Shown: positions 1 through 12,368, counted from the first letter of the stretch. The stretch: DNA of 64,000 nt from Siphonodentalium dalli (GCA_032622095.1 CP136065.1:63161094-63225093), one strand, 5' to 3'. Numbers and translations are program-made. The notes: generated from the sequence alone by a model not told the origin.

Positions 1-2418
1 TTTTAGACCTGTGGTCTCATGTTTAAACTACGGTTTTAGCTGTCAAAAGCCTATTTTATTATTAACCATGTAGTTTTTTTTTTTAGTTATGACTCAATAT
101 TTTAAGTTCGATAAACTACAATCAGGGAAATTATGTTTGATTTTGTGAATTGATTTGCATACAATCATAGATATAACTTTTTATTTTAATTGGGATTTTT
201 CTATTTGATTGTTATATTCCAGATTGTGGTTCGTAAATTTTGAACGAAATCTACTTTTTAGCAAAGACAAAACGAAACATTTTCGTAAGTTTTAAAGAAT
301 AATAAGCATATTTTAAAAGCAGAGAAATCGATCGTCTAGAAATAACAAATTGACAACCTAAATTGTAATACAAAAACGTTATACTATAAATTTGACACAT
401 TATTTAGCTATACATATGACAGTGTGTACTGATATCGTCTTTCGAGAAACGTGTAAAAGGATGCGTTCACACAATGACAAGTTTGCTTGAAAATCTGTCA
501 GTTTACCAAGTCAGATGATCGCATAATATATATAGGCGTCTGTTTACCAAGTCAGATGATCGCATAATATATATAGGTGTCATTTTCCCATTGTTGACCA
601 ACACGTTCCATATCCAGGGTGTGACGGCGGGGTTGGTGAGTTGCAGGTGTCCATCCCCCAACTTTCATTGAACATTGCAGTAGTTGGATCCCCAACACAA
701 GATCATTTGATAACCCACACTAAAATTATTCTAGTTTAGTGTGAAATTTTGTTGTTTTATACCAAAAGTCGAATATTTTCTTAGTTTCGGTTGCATTGTT
801 TCGATTGTAATGGCCATATTTTGCTGCTGAACTGTGGTTACTATATGCCAGTCACCTGCGCCGCTCTCTACCTCGAAGGACTGCTGGTAACAGATGAAAC
901 CCATCAACCCAATATTTGTATTGGACGTGATATCAATTTCACCAACTTAGAGCGAGTTGCATATTTTATACTACATGTAGTAAGGCAACATAAGGTTCTA
1001 TTCCCGTAAAGAATGTAACGATTTCGATAAGTTTTTAGAGTTAAAGTTTTTGAACTCTTTAATATTCGTTGAGGTAAAATACCGAATGAGACCTATTCGT
1101 ATGTCTAATACTTATATCGACATTTAGCCAGGTGCAGCACACGAACGTGTAACTTGTCCCGTGTATGCAATTGACAATGACAGTCACCTGACTCTCTTGA
1201 CCATTTCGTCTACACATACATGGTCAAACCGTTCAGTAATGTTATGTCAACTGTGTAGGACAACATATCCTCGCGTAAATACGCATATAATCGACCTATC
1301 ATGTTAAATAGGTACATAATGTGATTATTTGATTCTGAAATATGCAGATAATGGACTCTTACCAGTTATTTCGTTTTATTGCGCGGCCACAATGAAACCA
1401 CACGTTAAAGACCGTACACCTGAAAGGTAGTGAGTTAACTTATTTGTGTAATTGTCCGCACCATAGGTCCCCAGAACCAAAATTGACCCACCCCAATAGT
1501 ACTTAGTCCTATAGAAAGGAATCCATCTTGGCCGTGCCTAATATTTTTTCAAAGTCCAAAAACAGGTTCAAAATACACAAGAACAATATTTGTTACATAA
1601 ATGCCTCATGTATAGGTAAAAGGATATTTTATTACTCTTCAATTTAATGTATCCCGTGTAAAAATTGGTTTAGATAAACTCCGGTTATGAGCACAGGTCT
1701 GACGCAAACCGGCTGTAAAGTTTCAATCGTTCGATATGGTGTCCGCTCAACTGGGTCAAAGAGACATATTTTTACACCGACTTGCGCTTCAAAAACACAC
1801 TCATCAGTAAGTAGAATGTATATGTATATATCACACATCACTAGAAGCGGAATTGTTTACTGACCCACCACCCAGATCAATCACGCCAAATCACGGCATC
1901 GTATCTCTCATATTTATTGAAAAAATCAGTTTCAAAGACCCGACAACAAATTAAAAAAATTCAAAAGCAACCACAGTCTACTGTGAGTACTATTTTTAGT
2001 TCTTATGCAACACAATATATATTTATAAAAATGAAATAAATACACAAAGAGTGAATTAACATGAATCCGGATTTGAAAACATAAATATGGACAAGAATAT
2101 AACTTCATAAATATTTAGAGCGTATATTCATTACTTCTTCGTTATATATTTGATTTATATTTGGCAAATGACAAGTATTTTACAAAATGGCTAGTTTTGG
2201 CAAATTAAATTTGCTTCCGGGTTTATGACTGATTTTTTAAAATAAATACCAGAGATACGACGCCGTGATGCGGAGTGATTAGTTTGTGTGTGTGTGTAGT
2301 TGTAAATTGCAAGTCGGACAATTCGAATATAGACTCACTATCCACGTCCTGCTGTATAGTGAGAACCATAATATCTATACTTTATACTTTATCGGTAATT
2401 GTGCATTTTGACTTACAG
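1..2418. other. non-coding stretch upstream of the FReD exon
   Basis: No convincing coding exon is visible. The open frames here are short, lack recognisable domains and are broken by AT-rich sequence. The bases just before 2419 would be the last intron of the FReD gene; its earlier exons (signal peptide, coiled coil or linker) are either upstream of the window or too short to recognise. A short tandem duplication lies at 501-582. Confidence 0.6.
501..582. repeat. 41-bp direct tandem duplication
   Basis: A 41-bp unit beginning GTTTACCAAGTCAGATGATC occurs twice head to tail (501-541 and 542-582). The copies differ by about one base (GGCGTC versus GGTGTC near the end), so the duplication is recent. 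Confidence 0.9.
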
Positions 2419-3053
2419 ACTGCAAACATTATTTCGACAATGGATCAACAACAGACGGGGTATACTTGATTTCACCAGATGGCGCCACACAGATGGAGGC
2501 CTGGTGTGACACGACTAATGGCGGATGGACAGTGTTCCAGAAAAGATTCGACGGTAGTGTAGACTTCCATCGCACATGGCACAAATATAGGTCAGGATTT
2601 GGGGATCCCAACGGGGAACATTGGCTCGGCCTGGAGCATGTTTACCAGCTGGCAACACTAGGCACCACAGAGTTGAGAATTCGAATGAAGCAGTTCGGCA
2701 GTACCACTTGGAATGTTGTCACATACGACAACTTCTCGTTGAGTCCATGTGAAGATTGGTATCGACTGTCAGTTGGTACAGTGAAGATGGGGTCTGCCTG
2801 TGATAGCCTGATATCACATCACAATGGAATGCCCTTCTCGACATTTGACGTCGACGATCAGGCACCACAACCGACCTGGGATTGTGGAGATGGATGGTGG
2901 TATAAAGATTGCTGTGAAGCATGTCTGAACAAACCATACCTGTCAGCGCCCGGTACGTACGACGATGCTGGAGGAACTTTCTTCATGTGGGCGTGCCTGA
3001 CAGGCTGGCACACGTCTCTCGAACAGGCGGAAATGGCATTCAAACGAAAATAG
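2419..3053 (+). CDS. fibrinogen-related domain (FReD) protein, terminal exon
   Basis: This exon encodes nearly a complete fibrinogen C-terminal globular domain (about 210 residues; the family usually has 210-225). Such domains bind glycans, acetylated groups or proteins outside the cell (ficolins, tenascins, angiopoietins, molluscan FREPs). The exon starts after an intron acceptor (TTGACTTACAG, AG at 2417-2418); the first codon is split, giving the typical opening DC-K-H-Y-F. Landmarks in order: TDGVYLI, the conserved WCD and GGWTVFQKR near the start, DGSVDF, GFGDPNGEHWLG, LRI, a calcium-loop-like DVDDQ at the usual place before the W-x-C motif, then CGDGWWYKDCCEACLN, and a diverged C-terminus MAFKRK. 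It ends with TAG at 3051-3053. The open frame without upstream exon would need a TTG start, so the splice acceptor is the better left boundary. The C-terminal third departs from the usual N-x-x-G-x-Y pattern (reads NKPYLSAPGTYDD). Upstream domains and signal peptide are not seen, so the specific family (FREP, ficolin-like, tenascin-like) cannot be named. Confidence 0.9.
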
Positions 3054-3412
3054 TTTGAGCAGCCAAAACAAAGTGAAATGAATGAGAAAACAATCACTCA
3101 TAAACAAGTTGAAATTCCCACAGTCGTCGGGTTTCATTTGATAACTAATGTGTACTATCAGAATTGACAACATGAAAGTCAATGGCCAATAACATTTGAC
3201 CACTTAGATATTTAATGTTGCACCAGCACATCTACCGTCATGGACCTCCATGAAAGGGTTCATGTCTTGCAAATTGCAAGTATAGAAGTGTTTTAATATT
3301 TACCAACCATTCCGCGGCCTCGAACCAACGGGCGATGTTCTTTCGCCAACATATTCGACCCTTGCTATGCTAAATGTTCGATGAGTTGTTCACTCCGGAG
3401 ATGTTCACATAG

Positions 3413-3460
3413 TAAGTTCAACAAACGGTCATGTTTCCGTTGAACTTATTATCTGAACAC
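3413..3460. repeat. short palindromic repeat (copy 1)
   Basis: Inverted arms TAAGTTCAAC (3413-3422) and GTTGAACTTA (3439-3448) form a 10-bp hairpin, followed by a CTGAACA tract. A related hairpin with an AATAAGTTCAA/TTGAACTTATT stem and the same trailing CTGAACA lies at 12328-12368, so this is a small interspersed element. Confidence 0.6.
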
Positions 3461-3606
3461 TTCCCACCAATTAATAGAAAATAGAAATTCATCTGCACAT
3501 TTGCACCTTTATTGTATTTTCGTATAAATTACTTGCAAAATTTGAATATGTGTATTATTAAACTTCATAAATGAGTTATTGGCAGTTGATTCCATTCACC
3601 CACAAT

Positions 3607-3612
3607 AATAAA
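3607..3612 (+). other. candidate polyadenylation signal for the FReD gene
   Basis: AATAAA is the first canonical hexamer noticed downstream of the FReD stop codon, about 550 bp away. A 3' UTR of this size is plausible but nothing else confirms it. Confidence 0.2.
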
Positions 3613-3784
3613 CAGTCACTTGTAGAATTACGTATTTGATAAACTTACCCCATGTAATTTCATAACATACAGTTACAAAATAGAGAATGAAGCAAGAATT
3701 AATTTGGCATTTAACATTTTATAACAGTTATTTGGGGATTATAGGTGTGCGGGTCAACAACTATACACATCGATATAGAAATAT

Positions 3785-4062
3785 TTATTGATTGGTTGAT
3801 TGGGGATTAAAGTCGCTTTCAGCGGTTGAGAAAATCCGCACACTTACGGATAATCTAACAGTGATTTCAATGGCTGATAAATTCGTCGACCATGTCCGGC
3901 AAACCACCGGCCATCGGCGAGTAACTGGCAACTTCGCCAGTAAACGATTTAGAGTTACACAGTTACACAGTCCATCGTGGAAACGTGTGGATTTGAACCA
4001 TCATTGCCATCACTAGATGGCGAGACGGCTTGGAGTTGTACCCTAACCGACTGAGCCTCCGA
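3785..4062 (-). mobile_element. tRNA-derived SINE (copy 1)
   Basis: Read on the minus strand, the head carries a pol III A box, GGCTCAGTCGGTTAGGG (complement of 4041-4057), and a B box, GGTTCAAATCC (complement of 3989-3999), at tRNA-like spacing. The body runs to a tail (complement of 3785-3812) ending in a CCCCAATCAACCAATCAAT-type repeat. The intervening D/anticodon region does not fold into an intact tRNA, so this is a SINE head rather than a tRNA gene. The tail resembles those at 12911-12945 and 47583-47640, as expected if the SINE borrows the 3' end of a partner LINE. Confidence 0.75.
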
Positions 4063-4618
4063 CCCCCCCCCCCCAGAAAGATATACAGACGGGTCTTCGA
4101 TGTAAAACAGCATTATCCCAACCAATTTCACCATCTGCTTTACGTCGTGGGGAAATTGGACTACAGGTAAATGTGTTTTCACTTCATGAATTAGCAGGCG
4201 GGTGTTATCTCAGCGGGATAACTCTATTAGATAGTTTATGTTGCATGCTGTTGACCAATCGGGGAATAAAAAATCCTCCATGACGGGAGATATGGCAAGA
4301 CCATGGCAATATAGTCTTTCTTCATTTGACCCATAAGTCTCCTCTCCACCCCGATGTAGGCCATGTCATGCGAACAGAGAACGTGTCCTGTATTACGACA
4401 AGGTCGTGCCAAAATAACTAAACGACAAAGGAAACAATGATAGTATTACGGGACCTCGGCGTGATTCTGACATGAACCTAATGCATTGTCGTTTGAGTAA
4501 TCGGTTATGGGACTTCATGACATAATTGATTATTCTACTGTCGTGGCACCACTATCCTTAGTTCGGTATCTTATTTTCCCCTTATGCATAATATATACTG
4601 TATTGTACTACGACCTTG

Positions 4619-5613
4619 TCAGGGACGTGGCTAGAGGGTATCTGTTGGGAGGAGGTGTGCATAATTATATTTGCACCCAATTGCTCCTCGGTTCCCAAAC
4701 CATGGTTCTATATACCGGGTATGAGAACATTCAGATATTTGAACCTGAAAATTGTATAAATCCTAACATCTAGACCAATGCACGAAGCTATGGGCAAGAG
4801 ACCAGGACACACCGGGTCGACAATTGTTGTTCTGACCGGTATGGGAACATTTTTAAAACCACACAAGAAAATCGCAAAATTCTAGCATCTAGACTGGCCC
4901 CAAGCTTTCCTTTTTTGGAAATTTCAAAACTCATACTCTCCCTTAGGATGGAAAATTCTCCAACTGATGACCATTTCAGTCCACAATTTTGACCAAATGG
5001 AGTAAAATATTGTTTCCTTAAACTAATTAGCAGTTTTTATTGGCCAAGGGGAGGGACCATGACACACCCGGTCGACTATGGTTCGGCCAGGTGTGTGAAA
5101 ATGTTTAAATCTGAACAAGAAAATCGCAAAATCCTAGCATCTGGACTAGCCTCTAGCCTTCCTAGAGTTGGAAATTTCAAACCTGACACACTACCTTAGG
5201 TTGAAAAATTTCCAACTGATGACAATTCCAATGACAATGTTGACCAAATGTAGGACAATATTGTTCTCTTAAATTAACTAGCAGTTTTTTTCACTGGCCA
5301 TGGGGGAGGAACCAGGGCACAAGCTTTCCAAGTGTTGGAAATTTCCAATCTGACACCCCCCCCCCCCCCCAGTTTGGAAAATTTCTAGTTGATGGCCATT
5401 TCAGTCCAAAAATTTTACCAAAAGTAGGAAAATATGCAAAAAACAATAAATTCCCCAAATAGTTTGAAAATCAAACTGCATGAACATTTTCAACTTATTT
5501 TTGTTGTGAAATGTTCAACCAATGTGGTGTCAGGTATGAAATGTCCAACTGTTGAAAATTTTGACCAAAGTTGGGGGTGATATTCCCCAAACCCCCTGTC
5601 GCCACGTCCCTGA
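4619..5613. mobile_element. non-autonomous hAT-like DNA transposon with internal tandem repeats
   Basis: Perfect 13-bp terminal inverted repeats, TCAGGGACGTGGC at 4619-4631 and its complement at 5601-5613, bound a 995-bp element. Immediately outside, ACCTTG occurs on both sides (4613-4618 and 5614-5619). Taken as an 8-bp duplication (GACCTTGT versus AACCTTGC) it matches 6 of 8 positions, which fits the hAT superfamily, whose ends often start CAGGG. Inside are about three diverged units with a period near 252-255 bp, each containing a CTAGCATCT-like block followed by GGAAATTT and CCAACTGATG tracts. There is no transposase frame. A C-homopolymer sits near 5357-5370. Confidence 0.75.
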
Positions 5614-6250
5614 ACCTTGCATATACATATTTATAAGGGTCGCCCTGACTGGTCAGCTGTATGTGTTCTATTGAATATGTTTTGTGATACAATTCTAGAT
5701 CGTACCACGACAAATCGTGGTGCATGTACAAGCAATGCAGAGATGTCATCGCCTCGTGCGTTCATCACTCTGATCAACTCCCATACAAGAAACCACAGGC
5801 GAATTGGTTAAATATGCCCTGGCCAATTTGAGAAGACAGAACAACCTTATGTGCGTTCTGTTTACCCAGAAAATAATTATATCGGACACACATAGAAGGT
5901 TTTGTACATTTATCGACTTTCAAAAGAAGAAGTTTGAACACGTTTGCAAAAAATCCAGTGATCGCCTCTTAATGGGTCCATACTTCCGCCAAACAAAAGC
6001 GTTAGATAATCAAGAGCGTTCTCATTTCTGAGGTTTTGTGATTGTTTATTTATGGATGATTTTGTGGATTTTTGCGATGCCTGTGTGATAAAAATGATGG
6101 TGATTTCAAGTATTTTTCGTTTTCTTTTGCGGAAAGCGGAATATTTGCTAATGCAATATACTGTCAGATCGGGCATCTTAAAAATCATTCTAGGCTAAAT
6201 AAAGTGAAATGGAATTGCTATCTAGCCACTTGCACTGGTTTTCATTTTAG

Positions 6251-7052
6251 ATATACCAACTGCTGAAGGCGACAACATGTACTATTCTTCTTGAAGAGAG
6301 TGTTGTCTCCAAGTCAACCACTGTTCGCCATCTGGGATATCAAATTGATGAGAACCTGTCTGCGGATGCGCATGTGACACATGTGTGCAGACTCTCATAT
6401 CACCATCTGAGAAATATAAGCAGGGTGCGAAACGTGCTTGACATGGAGACGACAAAACAACTTGTCAATGCATTTGTAACAAGCCGCATCGATTATAATG
6501 CCCTGCTCCTTGGTTGCAACCAGTCTTTGTTGCACAAGCTCCAGGTCATTCAAAATTGTGCGGCTAGGCTTGTCACTAAAACCAAAAAATTTGACCATAT
6601 AACTCCTATACTGTATAAACTGCATTGGCTTCCGATCGAGGAAAGAGTTCGTTTCAAAACAATATTAATCGTATACAAGTGTCTAAATGGCTTGGCACCA
6701 TCTTACCTATCCGATATCGTTGCACGTTATCAACCACCTAGACTACTTAGGTCTGCAAAGTCTAACTTGTTTATACATACTCCTGGTAATCTAAAAACAT
6801 GCGGCGACCGCGCATTTTCCGTGGCCGGTCCCAGGCTCTGGAATCAGCTTTAAGGTGTCACTTGTTCAAAAGGGCATTCGGTCACACACAGTGTCAATAA
6901 TTCAACCTCAGATGTCAATTCGTCACTACAGCTCTATATATTATGTTTGCATGTTAACATGCTATTTGTATGATATATATTATTTTTGTGTAAAGCCCGA
7001 GAGCACATATCGTGGATCCGTGGCTATAAACCGTATTATTATTATTATACCA
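6251..7052 (+). pseudogene. LINE ORF2 3' end (CR1/L2-type), 5'-truncated
   Basis: The frame is open from about 6251 and codes for the thumb and C-terminal part of a non-LTR reverse transcriptase. Diagnostic stretches are VRHLGYQID, LSYHHLRNISRVR, QNCAARLVTKT, LYKLHWLPIEERVRFK, YKCLNGLAPSYL and FSVAGPRLWNQL. The frame ends at TAA (6851-6853), but the expected continuation (CHLFKRAF) is found just after it in another frame (about 6856-6880), so the end was frameshifted by an indel. The RT palm with its catalytic motif is absent upstream, so this is a dead-on-arrival 5'-truncated insertion. The AT-rich 3' UTR closes with an (ATT)n tail at about 7035-7050, typical of CR1/L2 elements. Confidence 0.85.
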
Positions 7053-7059
7053 TAATTCA

Positions 7060-8319
7060 AATTTCGGGAGACAACAAGAAAGGGTGTCACAGTTCAATAG
7101 TGAGTTCATTATTGACGTCATAGTTTAAACAAACGAACTGTTATATGGGTGGGAAATTATAAAAGATAATAACCCGAATATTATACAGCATGTTTCTGAA
7201 AAACACTCTAGTTCAAAGTATATAGTCGAATTACAAAAAGAAAGAAATGCACGATGTATCGACATGTGTGGTCGAATTTGAAGACAGCATCCAAATATAT
7301 AAAATCAGTTTATGTGTATGTGGTAATATTCTATTCAATTAGATTAGTTTTTTCAAGTTTACACATATATGCTTCTTTTAGCATCCTCAACTTTACGTCA
7401 CACAACTGCTAGGCATACGTCTACTACATTATTTCGTTGATTTTCACCTACATTCAATACAAAGAATTCGTCTATTAAATAAACTACTTCCTTTTAATAT
7501 TTACTCACTAAACATTTTGCTCTTTTTTTTGTGGATATCCTACTCTACCCGATTGTGACAAGTGAAAAATGTCTTAGCTGTAGTCATTCGTACGTGAGAC
7601 AAATCAAGATTCTTTTAATAAATCTTTCAAATAAACAAACCATACTTTAAAGAAATACATATTCAATATTATGACTGACTCGGGGGAGGGGTTTACCGGT
7701 GATCTGTATATATGTTCAATGTGTTTTTGGTAGTCGTGTTTCTTTGCTATTATTCTTTATTTATTTTTCAGTGTAATAACATATGGGAGAGGGGTACCAA
7801 TAAGTGAGTCTCAGCACTGGCCCCAATTACATTGTATAAAACTATATGTGTTATATTATGTGTTATATAAAATAGACAAATAAATATGTTTAAGCTAAAC
7901 GTCTTGTACACCAGCCATAATAAGACGACACACATGATCCTATTCTCGGGAGGTTTTTATGGTAAGATATTGATTTTTAAAGATGCCCGTCCGATTTTCA
8001 GCATAAAACCACAATATATGCCATTTCCCCCCCCCCCCCCCTGCAAATAGTTAGATCGGACCAATTGGCCAATTAGTAGGAGGCTTTGGTGGCCTGGCAA
8101 TTAAATTTAAAATGGAACGTTTTAACTCATTTTGCATATTTTGTCAGCCACGAAATAATCATTACCATACCATCTATACTAATTGAACTCAATGTGGATT
8201 GTTTGTTTGTATTTCGGGCTATGGATGACTAAACAGCTGGACCCTCATAGCTGAATTTTGACGTGAAGTCGGTGAAATGTCTTAAAATGGTATTGATAAT
8301 TAATTTACTAAATTTACTA
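7060..8319. other. non-coding stretch without recognisable gene
   Basis: AT-rich sequence with no supported exon. A pure C homopolymer lies at 8027-8041. The segment at about 7980-8000 (GATGCCCGTCCGATTTTCAGC) is similar to 25140-25200, so it is probably a scrap of an interspersed repeat. Confidence 0.5.
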
Positions 8320-8935
8320 AATACTTATTATATACCCAAAAGTGTTGGAATCTGGTCGTTGAACATTGGTGGGTAAACTGACCCGAGCAGTGCCATATGA
8401 TATGGTGTCGTTGACCTCGCAATTTTAATAAAATAATTAATCTCATACCCAAAATGGTTAGAGCCTGGTCGCTGGACACTGGTAGGAAGACCTAAATTGG
8501 ACCGGAGAGTAGCTTTGGATACTTGCCGGTGACCCTAAAAGGGAACTTAAACAATATATGATCGTACATGTATACGACCACGAAAAGTGAGTTCCTGGTT
8601 AGCTTAGACGGTGTGTAGGAAAATTGGTACACAGTCGTCACCTGACCAGGGGTATATCATGTGGTATGCGCATTTGACATCAGATCAGATCAACGGGAAT
8701 AATATATTAATCACCTTACACGATATGTAGGTAAATTGATACACATGGGTTACCTGACATTTGATATCCGATGTATCAAAGCGGCACTATTAACTATATT
8801 AACATAGATGATCAATGAAGATAGTGTATTATTGCTCAGAAGATATGTGGGAACATTGGCACACATAGGTAATTTGACACGATAAGTGTCATGAGTTAGG
8901 TGCCGTTGATCTCGGCGGACTTAAAGAGGTGTTTC
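8320..8935. repeat. degenerate tandem repeat, unit about 110-125 bp
   Basis: Around five diverged units can be aligned by eye around a core that reads like GTAGGTAAATTGGTACACATGG followed by a CCTGAC tract and a GTGxCGTTGA tract. The best-preserved cores are near 8612, 8725 and 8845; earlier units near 8345 and 8460 share GxCTGGTCGxTGxACAxTGG. No coding potential. Confidence 0.55.
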
Positions 8936-9341
8936 ATGAACTCACAGTTAGCAGTTACGTTTACAGTTATGGCACATCACCAAGTTTTGTCCACAACATG
9001 TAACACTGAAGTCTTTACGGATAAGTATTCAATGTATTCGAGTTGTACCCAAAATGTAATTTAGTCAACTAGGTTTGTGATGCGTGCAACAATTATTTAC
9101 CAAACCTGCCCACAGCTATCGATATCGATTGAATAGAAGATTCCCGTAAACGTTGTGCTTAATCTGGCAGAGCTTGCAAAGTGAAATATAAATTGGCACG
9201 ATTTTCCATGCTTTATGAAGCTCAATAAATATACTCATCGTTTTTGCGAAACGGATTTCATGCGCTACATAAATGTTACGACCAAACAGCTAACTGTGAG
9301 GTTGCGAAACCTCTCCATTGTTCTCCTTCGTGCCAACACTT

Positions 9342-9562
9342 TTAACCCTTTCATTACTCGAGCTTCCTGAAAGTTTGCGAAAACCGTGTGCCTATGCATA
9401 TATAAGAGAATACATTGGACTAACAATATTTACCATGACCTTGAAAGCCAGTGAATTCTCATTTATATGCGAGGATCCCTGTAGGAGACTCGTATATATA
9501 AAAATGCACTGGAACATGGTCTTTAATGCTACACCAGATCGGCTCCCTCGTGAAAGGGTTAA
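9342..9562. mobile_element. piggyBac-like MITE (TTAA ends) with internal hairpin, copy 1
   Basis: The ends are TTAACCCTTTCA (9342-9353) and TGAAAGGGTTAA (9551-9562): a 12-bp inverted repeat beginning at TTAA, the piggyBac target-site signature. The interior contains the family block CATATATAAGAGAATACATTGG and an imperfect hairpin at about 9448-9513 (CCAGTGAATTCTC...against...AATGCACTGG). Related copies are at 24923-25139, 25411-25810 and 31775-31915. There is no transposase; the 94-residue open frame spanning it is incidental. Confidence 0.7.
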
Positions 9563-11085
9563 ATCGGCTAATAATATTCAGCGTTCAGTTCAAACCTGGT
9601 AATTTGAAGCTTTTGTCACGCTCCAGTAATGAAATATATTCTGTCTGATTCAACATGCAAGTTGTAACATGTGTATTGCATTCATTTCGTCTGAAGTTAC
9701 TGGCATTAGAACATTACTAAACGTCAATGAAAAGCCAGCTTTGTGGCGAATACGCGGTGCGGTGCATATGAATGTTCTGAACAATTGGAAATTCGCATGC
9801 ATTCGCATCGCGCTGTGTGGGAACGTGGGAAGACACAACAAAGCAAAGGAACTAATGAGACCGCCAGGGTGGAACGTCGGTGCTGGCCTTCGATTAGATC
9901 CGTTAAGGCTTTAAGTGACGGCGGTAGTCGTTTGCCTTTTGAATAATGCACCTGTATTTATGCTGACAGATGCTGCGAATTAAAGAAGAAATAAATGGAA
10001 TCTTAACGCAAGCAATCCCACCGGAAACAAGATTATGACGTGCGTTCAATAGAGATATGATATAGGATTTGTTTTTTATTCATTTTAAAGCAGGTTCCGC
10101 TACATACTTGATCATTTGGAACTGCGTTCCGACGATTTTAATCCGAATTTATACTTGAGGCCAGAAAGATTTTTGTGGCCCATTCACTATGTTCTGTTTC
10201 GCTTTGGCGCGAATTAAAAACTAAGCGATACCGCGGTCAGATAGTCATGAGTTAATTATATGAATACAATTATTTACACAGACAAGTGTTGATTGTTTTT
10301 CTGAACTCGATTTAATTTCAATGAAGTCCGTAACTATTGTTTCGTCATGATGGTTTTAATTTGACGTTCATGTTTTCGTGAGCGCCATGCACCGCGTTAA
10401 TACTTTTCCCATAAACCTAATGTGTTTTATGTCAAATAGGCACTTAATAAATGTTAATCGAATTTTTTTTACATCGATGAGAATAAAACTTCGAGAAAAA
10501 CAACGAGTTTGATCTAGACATTTCGAATCATGTGAGCATTCGACGTTTTGCGCCATTTTCAGTCAACAATTTTTCAATTCGTAAATACCATATCTAAACA
10601 ATCAAGGTGTATTTATTTTCAAGTTAACCAGCCCTTGAAATTGACATAATTCTTTCACGGCATTGCTTTAGAATTGCATGACATTCTTATGGAATACTAT
10701 TAGGGCCACTTCTTAATGGCGCTTCTGGCGCTCACAGTATCGGCAGTATGGATGCATTGGGTGATTCTGATGTATATACAGTCCCATTTTTATATAAAAC
10801 AATTGGTCGTCACTAATTAGCCATTAAGGTTGTTTCTAGATAACCACAATCGGTGTGGGCCACTCTTCACTGCGCGCGGACAACAGTCTTACACGTGTTT
10901 GGAAGATGGCAACATTGCTGGTCTAAATTGGTCGACCAATCAAAATGACAGAAATGAAGTTGCTGTTCACTAGGATTGTCAAGTGTTTGTTCCGAAGACA
11001 TAATTTTTTTATCGCAAGGAATTTTCAATTTTATGGAAGTATATTTATAATAGTGAAATCTAGACTTTTTCGACGGATGATGGGA
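9563..11085. other. non-coding stretch without recognisable gene
   Basis: Several short frames overlap here on both strands (for example 9650-9950) but none shows a domain, signal peptide or splice context. The sequence is low in obvious repeats. I see nothing that can be named. Confidence 0.4.
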
Positions 11086-11530
11086 TTAAAGCCACATGGC
11101 GGTTTTCGCTCCAAAATACACATATAATAATATTCGCTGTAGAATTTTTCCCGGTACCGAAATAGGTCGATGACTACCTTTCTATGAGCATTATATCTCA
11201 CAGAAAGACGCATTGAAGTCATTCAAGATACAACTTTGATCACGATGTGTGGGTCCCAAACACAAAACAGCCATTTGCACGGCATGGAATAGAAAAGAGC
11301 GTTCCGTGTTATTATATTCCTGATATGTTAAAAATAAAGAGCGTCTATTTCATTTATATGCAAAAAAATTAAAACATCTGGAAAATGTCTGTGACCATGG
11401 CATGGAAAGCATTTTTCAGAACATATGAAGCCGGTAAATCAACAGATCGTGAATTTGTCGACCTATCTTTTACCTCCATCCAAATTACGTAGACAAAATT
11501 TGGAAGCTCGAATGAGCCATGTCCGTTTAA
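11086..11530. mobile_element. ~440-bp interspersed repeat with imperfect inverted ends (copy A)
   Basis: Copy A aligns in the same orientation with 19559-19987. It begins TTAAAGCCACATGGCGG and ends GAGCCATGTCCGTTTAA; the ends are inverted relative to each other (TTAAA, three mismatches, then ACATGGC). Shared internal blocks include GAAATAGGTCGAT, GGGTCCCAAACACAAAACAG, AAAGAGCGTTCCGTG and CATATGAAGCCGGTA. Partial relatives occur at about 39870-39905, 46940-47010 and 59110-59165. It is probably a non-autonomous DNA element with TTAA at its ends, although the superfamily is not certain. Confidence 0.65.
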
Positions 11531-12327
11531 ATTATAAGAAATAACTCGGTTACATAATGTTGAGTTATAACGAAAAGGTTTGAAGACATATTTACTATAC
11601 AATGCGCGTTATATAATGTGTCTTCAAACGTTTCAGTTATAACTGCCTAACCTGAATCGAAACAAAAGTGTTATTTCTTAAATATGTTTTGGTCTATATT
11701 GGTCACCAGGATGTTACTACTAGTGTTCTTTAGGTTTAATCTGATCATTGTAGTTTGTTTAACACTTTCTATACTAAATGGATGCTCCCATTCAGTTATA
11801 ACAGTATATTTACATACTAAGTGTGATTATCACTAAATCCAGCATTTCGATTGGTCGGCGCCCACGTGACTAGTTGCAGTTATTTCTCGGTGAACGCGCA
11901 ACAGCTCATAACTGCAAGCCCATAATTACATCGATACGTCATCGATACCGGAAAGAAAAACGCGTAATGTTTTGGGCGCATTTGTACTCGCGCAGGATTG
12001 ACTGAAATTAAATCATCAGGTTTCAATATAAAGACATTGTTCCTGTTAACTTTTGCCAAGGGTGGTATGGGATATTTTGGGCTGGTTTTGTCACGATACA
12101 CTTTTCGGTTTAAATACATTTACAAGGGTTTTACATACAAGTTATGACCACTTACCTCACGGTTACATCTCCATAAAAACAGTCCACATGACAGTTAATC
12201 CTTATATATATTGGAATGGTCAAGTATTAGTTTGAATTAGTGTTCAGGTATTAAAAGCAGTCGAAATACATTGGAAAATATAATACCAGTGCAGAAGAAT
12301 ACAAATTGATTAGTGGACTATTTAGAT

Positions 12328-12368
12328 AATAAGTTCAACAAACGACTTGAACTTATTACCTGAACATT
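12328..12368. repeat. short palindromic repeat (copy 2)
   Basis: An 11-bp perfect stem, AATAAGTTCAA (12328-12338) against TTGAACTTATT (12347-12357), with an 8-bp loop, then CTGAACA. It is related to the hairpin at 3413-3460. Confidence 0.6.

Noticed and set aside
3985-4060. Functional tRNA gene
   Set aside because: A and B boxes are present but the stems do not pair as a cloverleaf and a SINE body and tail follow. The same holds for 12745-12815 and 13510-13575.
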